This document shows positions 15,777 through 26,506 of a stretch of 64,000 bases of DNA, piece after piece; position 1 is the first letter of the stretch, and each line of letters starts with the position of its first letter. A program made the position numbers and the translations under genes. Source of the stretch: Aestuariibaculum sp. M13 (lineage in GTDB: Bacteria > Bacteroidota > Bacteroidia > Flavobacteriales > Flavobacteriaceae); contig NZ_JANIAC010000002.1 in the NCBI RefSeq assembly GCF_024723255.1, positions 744,001-808,000 of the forward strand, read 5' to 3'. The notes beneath the pieces are model-generated. The model did no database searches, had not been told where the DNA came from, and was given only the letters and a program-made list of their open reading frames with translations.

Positions 15777-16157
15777 TTACTTTTGTGTAACCAACTCGTA
15801 TTCTTTGCGAGACACTTTAATATCATTAATATGATTTTCAGACCAGCTTACTAGACTATGAATATGTGGTAATAACGTTTGTGCACGCACTGTTAATTCG
15901 TATTCAACTTTTGGTGGAACCTGTGGGTAAATGGTACGTTTCACTAGCCCATCTGCTTCCAGACTCTTTAACGTAACACTCAACATTTTTTGGGATATCG
16001 TTACTATATAATTGTGTAATTCGTTAAAACGTAACACCTTTTCTTCTTCCAAAACCAACAAAACCAACAAGGTCCATTTATTCCCAATACGATCTAATAC
16101 ATTTCTCACCGGACAAGCTTCAACGTTACTATATTTTTTTAAAATTTCTTGATTCAT
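15777..16157 (-). CDS. HxlR family transcriptional regulator
   Basis: A 126-residue MarR-like winged-helix regulator. It has the conserved CPVRNVLDRIGNKWTLLVLL opening, with a Cys that is redox-sensing in some relatives, then FNELHNYIVTISQKMLSVTLK and the wing VKRTIYPQVPPKVEYELT. It is divergently placed from a QorB-like reductase, the same arrangement as ytfH-ytfG in E. coli. The intergenic repeats at 16187-16263 are the likely operator, so it probably represses both itself and the reductase until an electrophile or quinone appears. Confidence 0.92.
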   Translation of the reverse strand: MNQEILKKYSNVEACPVRNVLDRIGNKWTLLVLLVLEEEKVLRFNELHNYIVTISQKMLSVTLKSLEADGLVKRTIYPQVPPKVEYELTVRAQTLLPHIHSLVSWSENHINDIKVSRKEYELVTQK

Positions 16158-16186
16158 AAATCCTTGATTATTATTAAAACTAACCT

Positions 16187-16263
16187 AAAAGTAAGTATCA
16201 CACACAAACGTAACCTATTGCATATTAATATTTTACTTTTTAACTTTGACTAACTAAAAGTAA
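16187..16263. promoter_or_regulatory. Probable HxlR operator (AAAAGTAA half-sites)
   Basis: The divergent intergenic region has three copies of one eight-base word: AAAAGTAA at 16187-16194, its complement TTACTTTT at 16233-16240, and AAAAGTAA at 16256-16263. The last two form an inverted repeat. The first and third copies share longer context (CTAAC, then AAAAGTAAGT). Placement next to both start codons suits autorepression and repression of the reductase gene. Confidence 0.7.
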
Positions 16264-16317
16264 GTTAATTACTCATATTAATCAAATATACAACAGAATT
16301 TTAAATACACAAAAATT

Positions 16318-17160
16318 ATGAAAATAGGAATAACAGGAGCTACTGGTCAACTTGGAACACTGGTAGTTGAACAATTAAAAAAACTAGGGTATAACGATAA
16401 TCTTGTAGCCTTAGTACGCTCGACAGATAAAGCTAAATCTTTAGGCATTGAAGCCCGAGAATTCGATTACGATAACCCTGAAATTTTAGAAAAAGCACTT
16501 AACGGAATTGATCGATTGGTTTTTATTTCGGCTAACGAAATAGGTCAACGCGCCAGACAACATAAAAATGTTATTGATGCAGCAAAAAAACTAAATGTGA
16601 AGTGGATAATTTACACCAGCCTTTTAAGAGCTGATACTTCAACATTAAACTTAGCTGGCGAACATTTAAATACTGAACAGGAACTAAAAAATTCCGGATT
16701 AAATTTCACCATTTTACGCCATGGTTGGTATACCGAAAATTATACAGCTTCAATACCAAGTGCTATTCAAAACGGTGGATTCATAGGTAGTGCTGGCTCT
16801 GGAAAAATTTCATCTGCAGCCCGATTAGATTATGCCGAAGCTTTAGCAATAGTAATTACAAACGAAGAACATAAAGGAAAAGTTTTTGAACTTGCAGGTG
16901 ATGAAAGTTATACGTTAACCGATTTGGCAATCGAACTATCAAAACAAACCGGAAAAACCATTCCGTATAACAATCTTCCTGAAGAGGCTTACGCTGGTAT
17001 TTTATTGCAAGTTGGACTACCAGAAGGTTTAGCAAAAGGACTGGCGAGCTGGGATGTTTCGGCATCAAAAGGTGATTTATTCGATAATAATCATCAGCTT
17101 TCTAAATTGTTAGGAAGACCTACAACCCCTTTAGCTAAATCTATAAGAGAGGTTCTATAA
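16318..17160 (+). CDS. QorB-like NmrA/SDR quinone oxidoreductase
   Basis: A 280-residue atypical short-chain dehydrogenase. The NAD(P)-binding GxxGxxG is in GITGATGQLGTLV at the N-terminus; VALVRSTDKA, YTSLLRADTS and LRHGWYTENY match NmrA-like quinone reductases such as E. coli YtfG/QorB. It likely reduces quinones with NAD(P)H in the cytoplasm. It is divergent from hxlR with a shared operator and is followed by its own terminator at 17189. Confidence 0.88.
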   Translation: MKIGITGATGQLGTLVVEQLKKLGYNDNLVALVRSTDKAKSLGIEAREFDYDNPEILEKALNGIDRLVFISANEIGQRARQHKNVIDAAKKLNVKWIIYTSLLRADTSTLNLAGEHLNTEQELKNSGLNFTILRHGWYTENYTASIPSAIQNGGFIGSAGSGKISSAARLDYAEALAIVITNEEHKGKVFELAGDESYTLTDLAIELSKQTGKTIPYNNLPEEAYAGILLQVGLPEGLAKGLASWDVSASKGDLFDNNHQLSKLLGRPTTPLAKSIREVL

Positions 17161-17188
17161 ACAATAACCAAACGTTAAAACAAAAATG

Positions 17189-17214
17189 GGATTCCTAAAA
17201 AGAATCCTTTTTTT
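17189..17214 (+). terminator. Terminator of the QorB-like gene
   Basis: GGATTC (17189-17194) pairs with GAATCC (17202-17207) and is followed by seven T residues. Confidence 0.85.
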
Positions 17215-17250
17215 GTATATTTCTGTATCAGAAAACAAACAAATACTTTT

Positions 17251-18084
17251 ATGAATCAACTGTTTCAAATCTTTAAGGTAGATGCTTTAGAAGCCGCTAA
17301 AATTGCTGCACAACCTGACGAACCTCATAACCATGATTTTGAAGAATTACTTATTGGTGTCGAGGGCGAATTAGAGCATTTCATAGATTTCGATTCGGTG
17401 ACCATTAAAGCTCCATTTATTACGTTTATTACCAAAGGAAAAATGCATCGCGTCATCCCTAAACCTGTAAATGGCATTTGCGACATTTGGGCCATTCGAT
17501 TTAAAAGCGAATTTATTCCCGAGACCACGTTTCAGCTATATTCATTATATCATAATCAGGCTAACCTAAAACTTGAAGACAATTACTGCTTTAAACGCTT
17601 GATTACCTTGAGCAATATGATTTTTGATGAAACACAACAGAAAAATCCTAATTACGGTATTATCAGGCAATTGTTAAGCGTTATTTTTACGATGATTGAA
17701 GTAGAACGCAAAAAAGAAACATCGGAAAACAACACGCTTAATAAAACTGAAAACACCACGTTTAAAAATTTCCTGAGCATACTTGAAGAAAACTATCATC
17801 GTCCGTTGGGTGTTGAATTTTATGCCGAAAAGCTTTTTATGTCCTCGAGAAACCTGAATATTATTTGCCAGAATATTATGGAGCAAAGTGTTTCGGAAAT
17901 TATTGAAACCCGAAAACTTATTGAGGCGAAGAATTTACTATTATCAACAAACAAAACCGTTTCTGAAATAGCTTTCGAATTAGGCTATAACGAAGGATCG
18001 TATTTTTCAAAAGTATTCAAGAAAAAATCTGGCCAATCACCTGGAGACTTCCGTGAAGAGATTCAAAACGCACTCATTTCCTAA
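17251..18084 (+). CDS. AraC family transcriptional regulator
   Basis: A 277-residue regulator with an N-terminal cupin-like sensor domain (HNHDFEELLIGVEGELEHF) and a C-terminal double helix-turn-helix of about 95 residues. The latter includes FYAEKLFMSSRNLNIICQ and VSEIAFELGYNEGSYFSKVF, the AraC signature, ending KKKSGQSPGDFRE. Its ligand is unknown. It precedes the YceI and dioxygenase genes and may control them, but no operator was recognised. Confidence 0.93.
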   Translation: MNQLFQIFKVDALEAAKIAAQPDEPHNHDFEELLIGVEGELEHFIDFDSVTIKAPFITFITKGKMHRVIPKPVNGICDIWAIRFKSEFIPETTFQLYSLYHNQANLKLEDNYCFKRLITLSNMIFDETQQKNPNYGIIRQLLSVIFTMIEVERKKETSENNTLNKTENTTFKNFLSILEENYHRPLGVEFYAEKLFMSSRNLNIICQNIMEQSVSEIIETRKLIEAKNLLLSTNKTVSEIAFELGYNEGSYFSKVFKKKSGQSPGDFREEIQNALIS

Positions 18085-18135
18085 AATTACCCAAGCACTT
18101 CCGAATAGTATAAAAAATGAAGCTTTCATAGATTT

Positions 18136-18143
18136 TAAATTTG
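18136..18143 (+). promoter_or_regulatory. -7 promoter box (TAAATTTG)
   Basis: TAAATTTG lies 34 bases before the YceI start codon and matches TAnnTTTG. No clear TTTG occurs at the expected upstream distance. Confidence 0.55.
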
Positions 18144-18177
18144 TAGGACAATCATTAACCATTTAAAAACAAATATT

Positions 18178-18708
18178 ATGTCTACAACAAAATGGGTTAT
18201 CGACCCATCACACAGCGAAATAGGTTTTAAAGTAAAACATTTAATGATCTCTAATGTAAAAGGCGCTTTTACAAACTATGAAGCAACCATAGAAGGCAAA
18301 GATATTTTTTCTTCTCCTGTCACTGTAAAAATTGAAACTGCTTCCATTTCAACAAATAATGCAGACAGAGATACACACTTAAAAAGTGCCGATTTTTTCG
18401 ATGTTGAAAACCATGAGTCTATGACTTTTAAAAGTAAATCGTTAGCTAAAGTTGACGACGATGAATATAAATTAACAGGTATTTTGACTATCAAAGGCAT
18501 TAGTAAAGACGTGGTTTTAGATGTTGAATATGGTGGAACAAATACAGATCCATGGGGCAACGAAAAGTTAGCGCTTGAAATTACAGGGAAAATTAATCGT
18601 AAAGACTGGGGGTTAAACTGGAATGCCGCTTTAGAAACGGGAGGTGTATTAGTTGCCGACGAAGTAAAAATCGCTGCTGAAGTACAGTTTACAAAACAAG
18701 TTTCATAA
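18178..18708 (+). CDS. YceI family lipocalin-like protein
   Basis: A 176-residue protein matching YceI along its length: WVIDPSHSEIGFKVKHLMISNVKG at the start, HLKSADFFDVENHESMTFKS in the middle and the conserved LTIKGISKDVVLDVEY. YceI proteins form a lipocalin-like barrel that binds isoprenoid-type lipids or quinones. No signal peptide is present, so this copy is probably cytoplasmic. The dioxygenase-like gene starts 16 bases after its stop, so they form an operon. Confidence 0.93.
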   Translation: MSTTKWVIDPSHSEIGFKVKHLMISNVKGAFTNYEATIEGKDIFSSPVTVKIETASISTNNADRDTHLKSADFFDVENHESMTFKSKSLAKVDDDEYKLTGILTIKGISKDVVLDVEYGGTNTDPWGNEKLALEITGKINRKDWGLNWNAALETGGVLVADEVKIAAEVQFTKQVS

Positions 18709-18724
18709 AGTTTATTCTTATGAA

Positions 18725-19612
18725 ATGGATAGAAAAAAGTTTTTAAAATCATTGGCATTACTGCCATTAATAGGTTCGAGTATGACTTTGAAAGATTTAG
18801 ATAAAATGACCTCTACCATGAATAATACAGGCAAAATGCCTGTATTATTCCTTGGTCATGGTAGCCCTATGAATGCTATTGAAGAAAATGAGTTTGTTAG
18901 GACTTTTAGAAAACTTGGGCAAGAACTTACAAGACCAAATGCCATTTTATGTATTTCTGCGCATTGGGAAACGCGAGGAACTTATGTAACTGCCATGCAA
19001 AACCCACCAACTATACACGATTTTGGTGGTTTTTCGCAAGCCTTGTTTGATGTGCAGTACCCGGCTCCCGGCAGTCCTGAATTAGCAAAGGAAACCCAAA
19101 AGCTAATTTCACAAACAGACGTTGGTTTAGATGAAAAATGGGGACTTGACCACGGTGCATGGAGTGTTATAAAACACCTCTACCCTAATGCTGATATTCC
19201 AGTGATACAAATGAGCATTGATTATACCCAGCCGCCAAAATACCATTACGAACTTGCCAAACAAATCAATAAATTACGACATAAAGGCGTATTAATTGTT
19301 GGAAGCGGAAATATGGTGCACAATTTGCGTATGGTGGCATGGAATAAACTCAACGAAGAATATGCCTACGATTGGGCAACAGAAGCTAACGAAAAAATGA
19401 AAAGCTTTATTTTAAATAACGACCATAACAGTTTAATTAATTTTAGGTCGCAAGGTAAAGCCTTTGATTTGGCCATTCCTACGCCCGAACATTACCTTCC
19501 TCTACTCTATGCATTGGCTCTAAAAGAAGAGGATGAAAAAGTGACCTTGTTTAACGATAAACCTGTAGCCGGGTCATTAACCATGACCTCATTAAAGATT
19601 GATGCACTATAA
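18725..19612 (+). CDS. LigB-type dioxygenase, 4,5-DOPA extradiol dioxygenase-like (YgiD)
   Basis: A 295-residue class III extradiol dioxygenase-like protein. Metal-ligand His residues are in LFLGHGSPMNA, CISAHWETRG and LDHGAWSVIKHLYP. The YgiD-type IVGSGNMVHNLR and TPEHYLPLLYALAL are present. The N-terminus has a short hydrophobic stretch (FLKSLALLPLIGSSMTL) that may be a weak export signal, unlike E. coli YgiD. The natural substrate is uncertain. It shares a transcript with yceI and is followed by the MFS gene after 41 bases. Confidence 0.88.
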   Translation: MDRKKFLKSLALLPLIGSSMTLKDLDKMTSTMNNTGKMPVLFLGHGSPMNAIEENEFVRTFRKLGQELTRPNAILCISAHWETRGTYVTAMQNPPTIHDFGGFSQALFDVQYPAPGSPELAKETQKLISQTDVGLDEKWGLDHGAWSVIKHLYPNADIPVIQMSIDYTQPPKYHYELAKQINKLRHKGVLIVGSGNMVHNLRMVAWNKLNEEYAYDWATEANEKMKSFILNNDHNSLINFRSQGKAFDLAIPTPEHYLPLLYALALKEEDEKVTLFNDKPVAGSLTMTSLKIDAL

Positions 19613-19653
19613 ACAATAGAACTTCTTAATTTTAAGTTTCATAAATTGGTGTT

Positions 19654-20823
19654 ATGAAACCGACTAAAAGTATACTCCCCGTAATTGTTTTTTGCCAGTT
19701 CTTCTGCACATCCCTTTGGTTTGCCGGTAATGCCGTATTAAATGATTTGATTGAAAGTTATGATTTAAAAACTTCAGTTATCGGAGATTTAACTTCGGCT
19801 GTTCAATTCGGGTTTATAATTGGAACGCTTGCATTTGCCATCCTTACTATTTCCGATAGGTTTTCTCCTTCTAAAGTTTTTTTGGTCTGTGCCATTTTAG
19901 GAGCCAGTTTTAATTTAGGAATAACAATAGAACATAATCAGTTATGGAGCATTTTAACATTTAGATTTTTAACAGGGTTTTGTCTGGCTGGTATTTACCC
20001 CGTTGGTATGAAAATAGCAGCCGATTATTACGAAAAAGGACTTGGCAAATCCCTGGGATATTTAGTAGGAGCTTTAGTCTTAGGAACAGCACTGCCTCAC
20101 TTACTAAAAGACCTAAGTTCTGTTTACCTCTGGAAGTCGGTTATAATTTCAACATCGGTATTAGCATCTATTGGAGGTATATTAATGTTTTCTCTAGTTC
20201 CTGACGGTCCTTTTAGAAAAGCAAGTCAGCACTTAAATTTATCAGCCTTTTTTAGTGTGTTTAAAAATCAATCCTTCCGCTCAGCGGCTTTTGGTTATTT
20301 TGGACATATGTGGGAACTTTATGCGTTTTGGACATTTGTTCCCTTTATTTTAAAAACCTACAATGATATTCACACACATTTCAATACTAACATTCCGCTG
20401 GTTTCATTTTTCATAATTGCTGCCGGAGGCCTGTCCTGTATTTTAGGAGGTTATATATCAAAAAAAATAGGATCTAAAAAAGTAGCTTTCCTTTCGCTTT
20501 TGTTATCCTGTATATGCTGTCTTTTATCTCCCTTTTTGTTTAGTTTAAATCATCATCTATTTCTTCTTGTTATTTTATTCTGGGGTATGGTTGTTGTCTC
20601 TGATTCACCCCAATTTTCAACGTTGGTAGCTACGAATGTAGCAACAGAAATAAAAGGAACAGCCTTAACAATTGTGAACTGTATTGGTTTTGCTATTACC
20701 ATCTTCAGCATTCAATTAATTACTAATCTACAAAACGAAATAAACCCCAAACATTTGTATATAGTCCTTTCTATTGGTCCTATTTTAGGCTTAATAGCTT
20801 TAACAAGGAATAAAGAAAAATAA
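19654..20823 (+). CDS. MFS transporter
   Basis: A 389-residue inner-membrane protein with about 12 hydrophobic segments and MFS-type loops, for example LTISDRFSPSKVFLV after segment two and GGYISKKIGSKKVAFLS between the halves. The substrate is not recognisable. It closes the plus-strand group that starts with the AraC gene and ends at the strong terminator at 20872, so it is probably co-expressed with the dioxygenase-like gene. Confidence 0.88.
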   Translation: MKPTKSILPVIVFCQFFCTSLWFAGNAVLNDLIESYDLKTSVIGDLTSAVQFGFIIGTLAFAILTISDRFSPSKVFLVCAILGASFNLGITIEHNQLWSILTFRFLTGFCLAGIYPVGMKIAADYYEKGLGKSLGYLVGALVLGTALPHLLKDLSSVYLWKSVIISTSVLASIGGILMFSLVPDGPFRKASQHLNLSAFFSVFKNQSFRSAAFGYFGHMWELYAFWTFVPFILKTYNDIHTHFNTNIPLVSFFIIAAGGLSCILGGYISKKIGSKKVAFLSLLLSCICCLLSPFLFSLNHHLFLLVILFWGMVVVSDSPQFSTLVATNVATEIKGTALTIVNCIGFAITIFSIQLITNLQNEINPKHLYIVLSIGPILGLIALTRNKEK

Positions 20824-20871
20824 CCTAATTGAATTTATTTCATAAACCGCATGTAATCGTGAAACAAAAAA

Positions 20872-20898
20872 GCGGCTTGAAATTCAAGCCGCCTTTTT
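20872..20898. terminator. Bidirectional terminator before the starch locus
   Basis: GCGGCTTGAA and TTCAAGCCGC form a perfect ten-base stem around a single A, with A-rich and T-rich flanks. It separates the convergent MFS and GH97 genes. Confidence 0.9.
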
Positions 20899-20942
20899 AT
20901 CTATATATATCTTTAAGAATATTACTTCATAAGCTATTACTA

Positions 20943-23069
<2,127 letters not shown>

Positions 23070-23082
23070 TTAGTTTATTCTG

Positions 23083-24528
23083 CTATTTGCTAATTAGAAT
23101 TTTGTATTCCCAAGGTTCTAATCTTAACTTGTCGTCTTGACTAAATTCTATAGGCGTATTGGTTTTAAAGTTGATAAAATGCCCTGAGACAGGTAAATTC
23201 ACCTCTTGTTCAACTTTTGAAAAATTACCAATAAAAACAAGTTTGTTTTTTTCTTTATATCGCTGCAAAATCAAAACATCTGGATTTTCAACATCTAAAA
23301 CCTTTAATTCTGCTGAAGTTTTCCCGCCATTTAAAGCTGGATTGGTATTTTTCAGTTGACCTAATTCCTCTAATAGATTCCATGTTGCACCTTTTATTTT
23401 TGGGATAGAATCTTTTTCAAAAAACTTCAATCGGTAATCTAAACCATATTCCTGTCCTGAGTAGATTAATGGCATGCCCGGCATCACATAAGTCAGAGCT
23501 GTCATTAAATTAGAAGCTTCACCTAAACGCTCTTTTACGGTACCATTCCATGAATTTTCATCGTGATTGGTTACGAAATTCATTAAAATATCATCCGATT
23601 CGTATTCCGTTTTGCTTTTCTCAATATAAGTTTTTATATCGTTTACATTCATTTTTTCCTGAGCAACTTCATTTAATATATGATGGAATTCCCAACCATA
23701 GCCCATATCAAATAAATTCGCTTTCATCAACTCCGGCTGACCAGCTTCGGCCAACATAAAAATATCCTTTTGCGCTCTTAACTGAGGAATGGCCTGCGCC
23801 CAGAAATCGGTTGGAACATTGCTTGCTACATCACATCGAAACCCATCAACACCTTCTTCGGTAATCCAGTAACTCATGTCGGCAATCATTTCTTTACGCA
23901 TTTCAGGATTGTCATAGTTTAAATCGGCTACGTCTCCCCAACCCCACGATTCTCCGGTATCGGGATTAATTGGATCTATAATCTCTCCTTTATCGTTTTG
24001 GGTGTAATAATCTGGGTGATTTTTTATCCATTCGTGATCCCAACCTGTGTGATTTGGCACCCAATCTAAGATGACATAAATGCCATTATCATGAGCTGTT
24101 TTAACAAGATTTCTGAAATCTTCAATAGTTCCAAATTCCGGATTTATTTTAGTATAATCGGAAACTGCGTAATAGCTTCCTAACATTTTAGCACGCTCGG
24201 TTTCATCTTCAATTTTATAGGCAAAATCACCTCCAGTAGCTTTTCTATTGGTTTCTGAAATTGGAAACACCGGCATCAACCAAATAATTTTCAACCCTAA
24301 TTGTTTTAACTGCGGAATATCTTGCGTAAAGGCCTTAAACGAACCTTCGTTAGAATACTGACGAATATTGGCTTCGTAAATAACTGCAGATTCTAAAACA
24401 GCATTATTAATAGGCTCAATTACTTTTATTTCCTGAGATATTTCAGATTCCTGCACAACCTGTTTCTTTTCGTTTTTACACGAAATGAAGATGATTAAAG
24501 CAGGTATTAATAACATTAGTTTTTTCAT
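23083..24528 (-). CDS. GH13 alpha-amylase family lipoprotein
   Basis: A 481-residue enzyme with a lipoprotein signal peptide (LIIFISC, Cys at about residue 17), so it is membrane-anchored in the periplasm or on the surface. The GH13 catalytic regions are all present: DWVPNHTG, the nucleophile in DGFRCDVASNV, the acid/base Glu in IFMLAEAG and FVTNHDENSW. It hydrolyses alpha-1,4 glucans or short maltodextrins; exact specificity is unknown. It sits between the second GH13 gene (22 bases) and the GH97 gene (28 bases), so all three are one transcript. Confidence 0.93.
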   Translation of the reverse strand: MKKLMLLIPALIIFISCKNEKKQVVQESEISQEIKVIEPINNAVLESAVIYEANIRQYSNEGSFKAFTQDIPQLKQLGLKIIWLMPVFPISETNRKATGGDFAYKIEDETERAKMLGSYYAVSDYTKINPEFGTIEDFRNLVKTAHDNGIYVILDWVPNHTGWDHEWIKNHPDYYTQNDKGEIIDPINPDTGESWGWGDVADLNYDNPEMRKEMIADMSYWITEEGVDGFRCDVASNVPTDFWAQAIPQLRAQKDIFMLAEAGQPELMKANLFDMGYGWEFHHILNEVAQEKMNVNDIKTYIEKSKTEYESDDILMNFVTNHDENSWNGTVKERLGEASNLMTALTYVMPGMPLIYSGQEYGLDYRLKFFEKDSIPKIKGATWNLLEELGQLKNTNPALNGGKTSAELKVLDVENPDVLILQRYKEKNKLVFIGNFSKVEQEVNLPVSGHFINFKTNTPIEFSQDDKLRLEPWEYKILISK

Positions 24529-24550
24529 TATTATGTCTTATTTTTTAGTT

Positions 24551-26506
24551 TTAATTTTTAGTTGAAAATAAAGTGACTCCATTAGGTTTGATTGTAATAG
24601 AATCTTCCCAAACACTTATATCACCACTAATTATATTTTTAATGTTCTTTCCTTTTAAACCAAGCTCTTCAAACCTTGAGGTTGACAAACTTGTTTCAGA
24701 TGTTTTATTCAAAATAACAATAACAACCTCATCATTTAAAACGCGAAACAAGACATACATACCATTTTCCGGAGCAAAATGAATGGTCTTCCCCTCATGA
24801 ATGGCCTTACTTCCCTTTCGGTAGTTCACTATTTTTTTAACGAACTGCTGCATGTCTAATTGTTTTTTTGACAATCCTTTTCCGGTAAACGCGTTGACTG
24901 CATCACCTTCCCAACCACCAGGAAAATCAGTTCGAATTAATCCGTGGTCGCCAGGTTTAGCCGTGTCGTTCATTAAAATCTCAGTCCCGTAATACAACTG
25001 AGGGATTCTTGGCAAAAGAAACATATAACCTAAAGCCATTTTTACCTTTTCGACATCATCATAGACTTGTGTACTAATACGACTCATATCGTGGTTATCG
25101 CCAAAAATGAGAATATCCTTTGGTGAAGCGTAGTGAAAATCGTTGGCTAGTCCCTCATACATTTTAATAAGTCCGGTATCCCAACCTTCCTCTTCATTCA
25201 AAGCATTTACAATCTGGCGTTGCATGGCAAAATCCATAGGTGATTTTAAATTGGAATCGTAACCATCTCTATTATTCGCACCTTCCTGCCAATAACCAAT
25301 TATTAAAGGGTTAATACTCCACTCCTCTCCAACAATGGAAAAATTAGAATATTCATTCATAATAGCTCCCGCCCAACGACTCATAAACTCTTTATCGGAA
25401 TACGGATAAGTGTCCTGACGAATACCACCTAATCCTGCAGTTTCTATCCACCAAATACTATTCTGAATAATGTACTTGGCCATAAACGGATTTTTCTGAT
25501 TCAAGTCCGGCATAGAAGGTACAAACCAGCCATCACTCATGTCCTGCTTATCTTTCGCAGATGCATAAGGATCCTGATTACTTGTACGTCTGTGATTGGA
25601 ATTTGTTAGATGCTCTTTATTTTCAAAGGTTTTCTGCTGATTTACCCAATTTGAAAACGGCAAATCTTTCATCCACCAATGCTCCGATCCACAATGATTC
25701 GCCACCTGATCCATGATAAGTTTGATTCCTTTTTCTCGTGCTTTTTCGGATAATTCCAGATAATCCTCTAAAGTTCCAAAACGTGGGTCGATTTCATAAA
25801 AATCGGTCATAGCATAGCCATGATATGAACTTTCAGGCATATCGTTAGTAAGTAACGGACAAGGCCAAATCGCGGTAAATCCTAAATCTTCAATATAATC
25901 CAAGTGATTGGTAATTCCTTTTATATCACCACCATGACGCGCATAATCATTAGTTCTGTCAATCGTTTTTTCTAACAGATTTTCATTAATATCGTTAGAA
26001 GGGTTTCCATTTGAAAAGCGATCGGGTGTTATCAAATAAATCGCATCCGAACTATTAAAACCAACATAATTGTCCGCCGACTTGATTCTTGGTTTTAATT
26101 CATAAGTTTGTGTTTTTACCTCGCCATTTTCAAACCTAAATTCAATATTAAATTTCCCCGGTTTCGTTTGATTATCAATAAGCAAATCGATAAACAAATA
26201 ATTTGGACTTTCGCCTTTATTTACAGATGTAATGGTTACTCCCGAGTAATTAATTTCCGGTTGCGCCTTGGAAATACCAGGACTTTTAACCAACAATTGT
26301 AACTCCTGATTTTTAAATCCTACCCACCAATTTAAAGGTTCTATGCGTTCCAAATCCTTGTATTCTGAAATTTTAACATCGGCATAAGATACTACTTCTT
26401 TTGCCTCTGTATCATTTTTACAGGCACTATTTAAGGCTATTGTAAAAAGAACAAAACCTAATTTTAAAATGCCATGTATTTTTAGATTAGCCAGAGACAT
26501 TTTCAT
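24551..26506 (-). CDS. GH13 neopullulanase/cyclomaltodextrinase-like lipoprotein (SusA-like)
   Basis: A 651-residue enzyme with a lipoprotein signal (ALNSAC, Cys about residue 29), an N-terminal Ig-like cyclomaltodextrinase domain (about 45-145), and a GH13 barrel. Catalytic regions are MDQVANHCGSEHWW, GGIRQDTYPYS, IVGEEWS and IFGDNHDMSR. It resembles SusA-type neopullulanases, which trim imported maltodextrins in the periplasm. Its first codons overlap the end of the GH65 gene by 20 bases (14 if the third codon, ATG at 26500, is used), which implies coupled translation. Confidence 0.92.
   Translation of the reverse strand: MKMSLANLKIHGILKLGFVLFTIALNSACKNDTEAKEVVSYADVKISEYKDLERIEPLNWWVGFKNQELQLLVKSPGISKAQPEINYSGVTITSVNKGESPNYLFIDLLIDNQTKPGKFNIEFRFENGEVKTQTYELKPRIKSADNYVGFNSSDAIYLITPDRFSNGNPSNDINENLLEKTIDRTNDYARHGGDIKGITNHLDYIEDLGFTAIWPCPLLTNDMPESSYHGYAMTDFYEIDPRFGTLEDYLELSEKAREKGIKLIMDQVANHCGSEHWWMKDLPFSNWVNQQKTFENKEHLTNSNHRRTSNQDPYASAKDKQDMSDGWFVPSMPDLNQKNPFMAKYIIQNSIWWIETAGLGGIRQDTYPYSDKEFMSRWAGAIMNEYSNFSIVGEEWSINPLIIGYWQEGANNRDGYDSNLKSPMDFAMQRQIVNALNEEEGWDTGLIKMYEGLANDFHYASPKDILIFGDNHDMSRISTQVYDDVEKVKMALGYMFLLPRIPQLYYGTEILMNDTAKPGDHGLIRTDFPGGWEGDAVNAFTGKGLSKKQLDMQQFVKKIVNYRKGSKAIHEGKTIHFAPENGMYVLFRVLNDEVVIVILNKTSETSLSTSRFEELGLKGKNIKNIISGDISVWEDSITIKPNGVTLFSTKN

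Noticed and set aside
18276-18767. A 163-codon open frame opposite yceI
   Set aside because: It is antisense to a clear YceI gene and has no recognisable domain.
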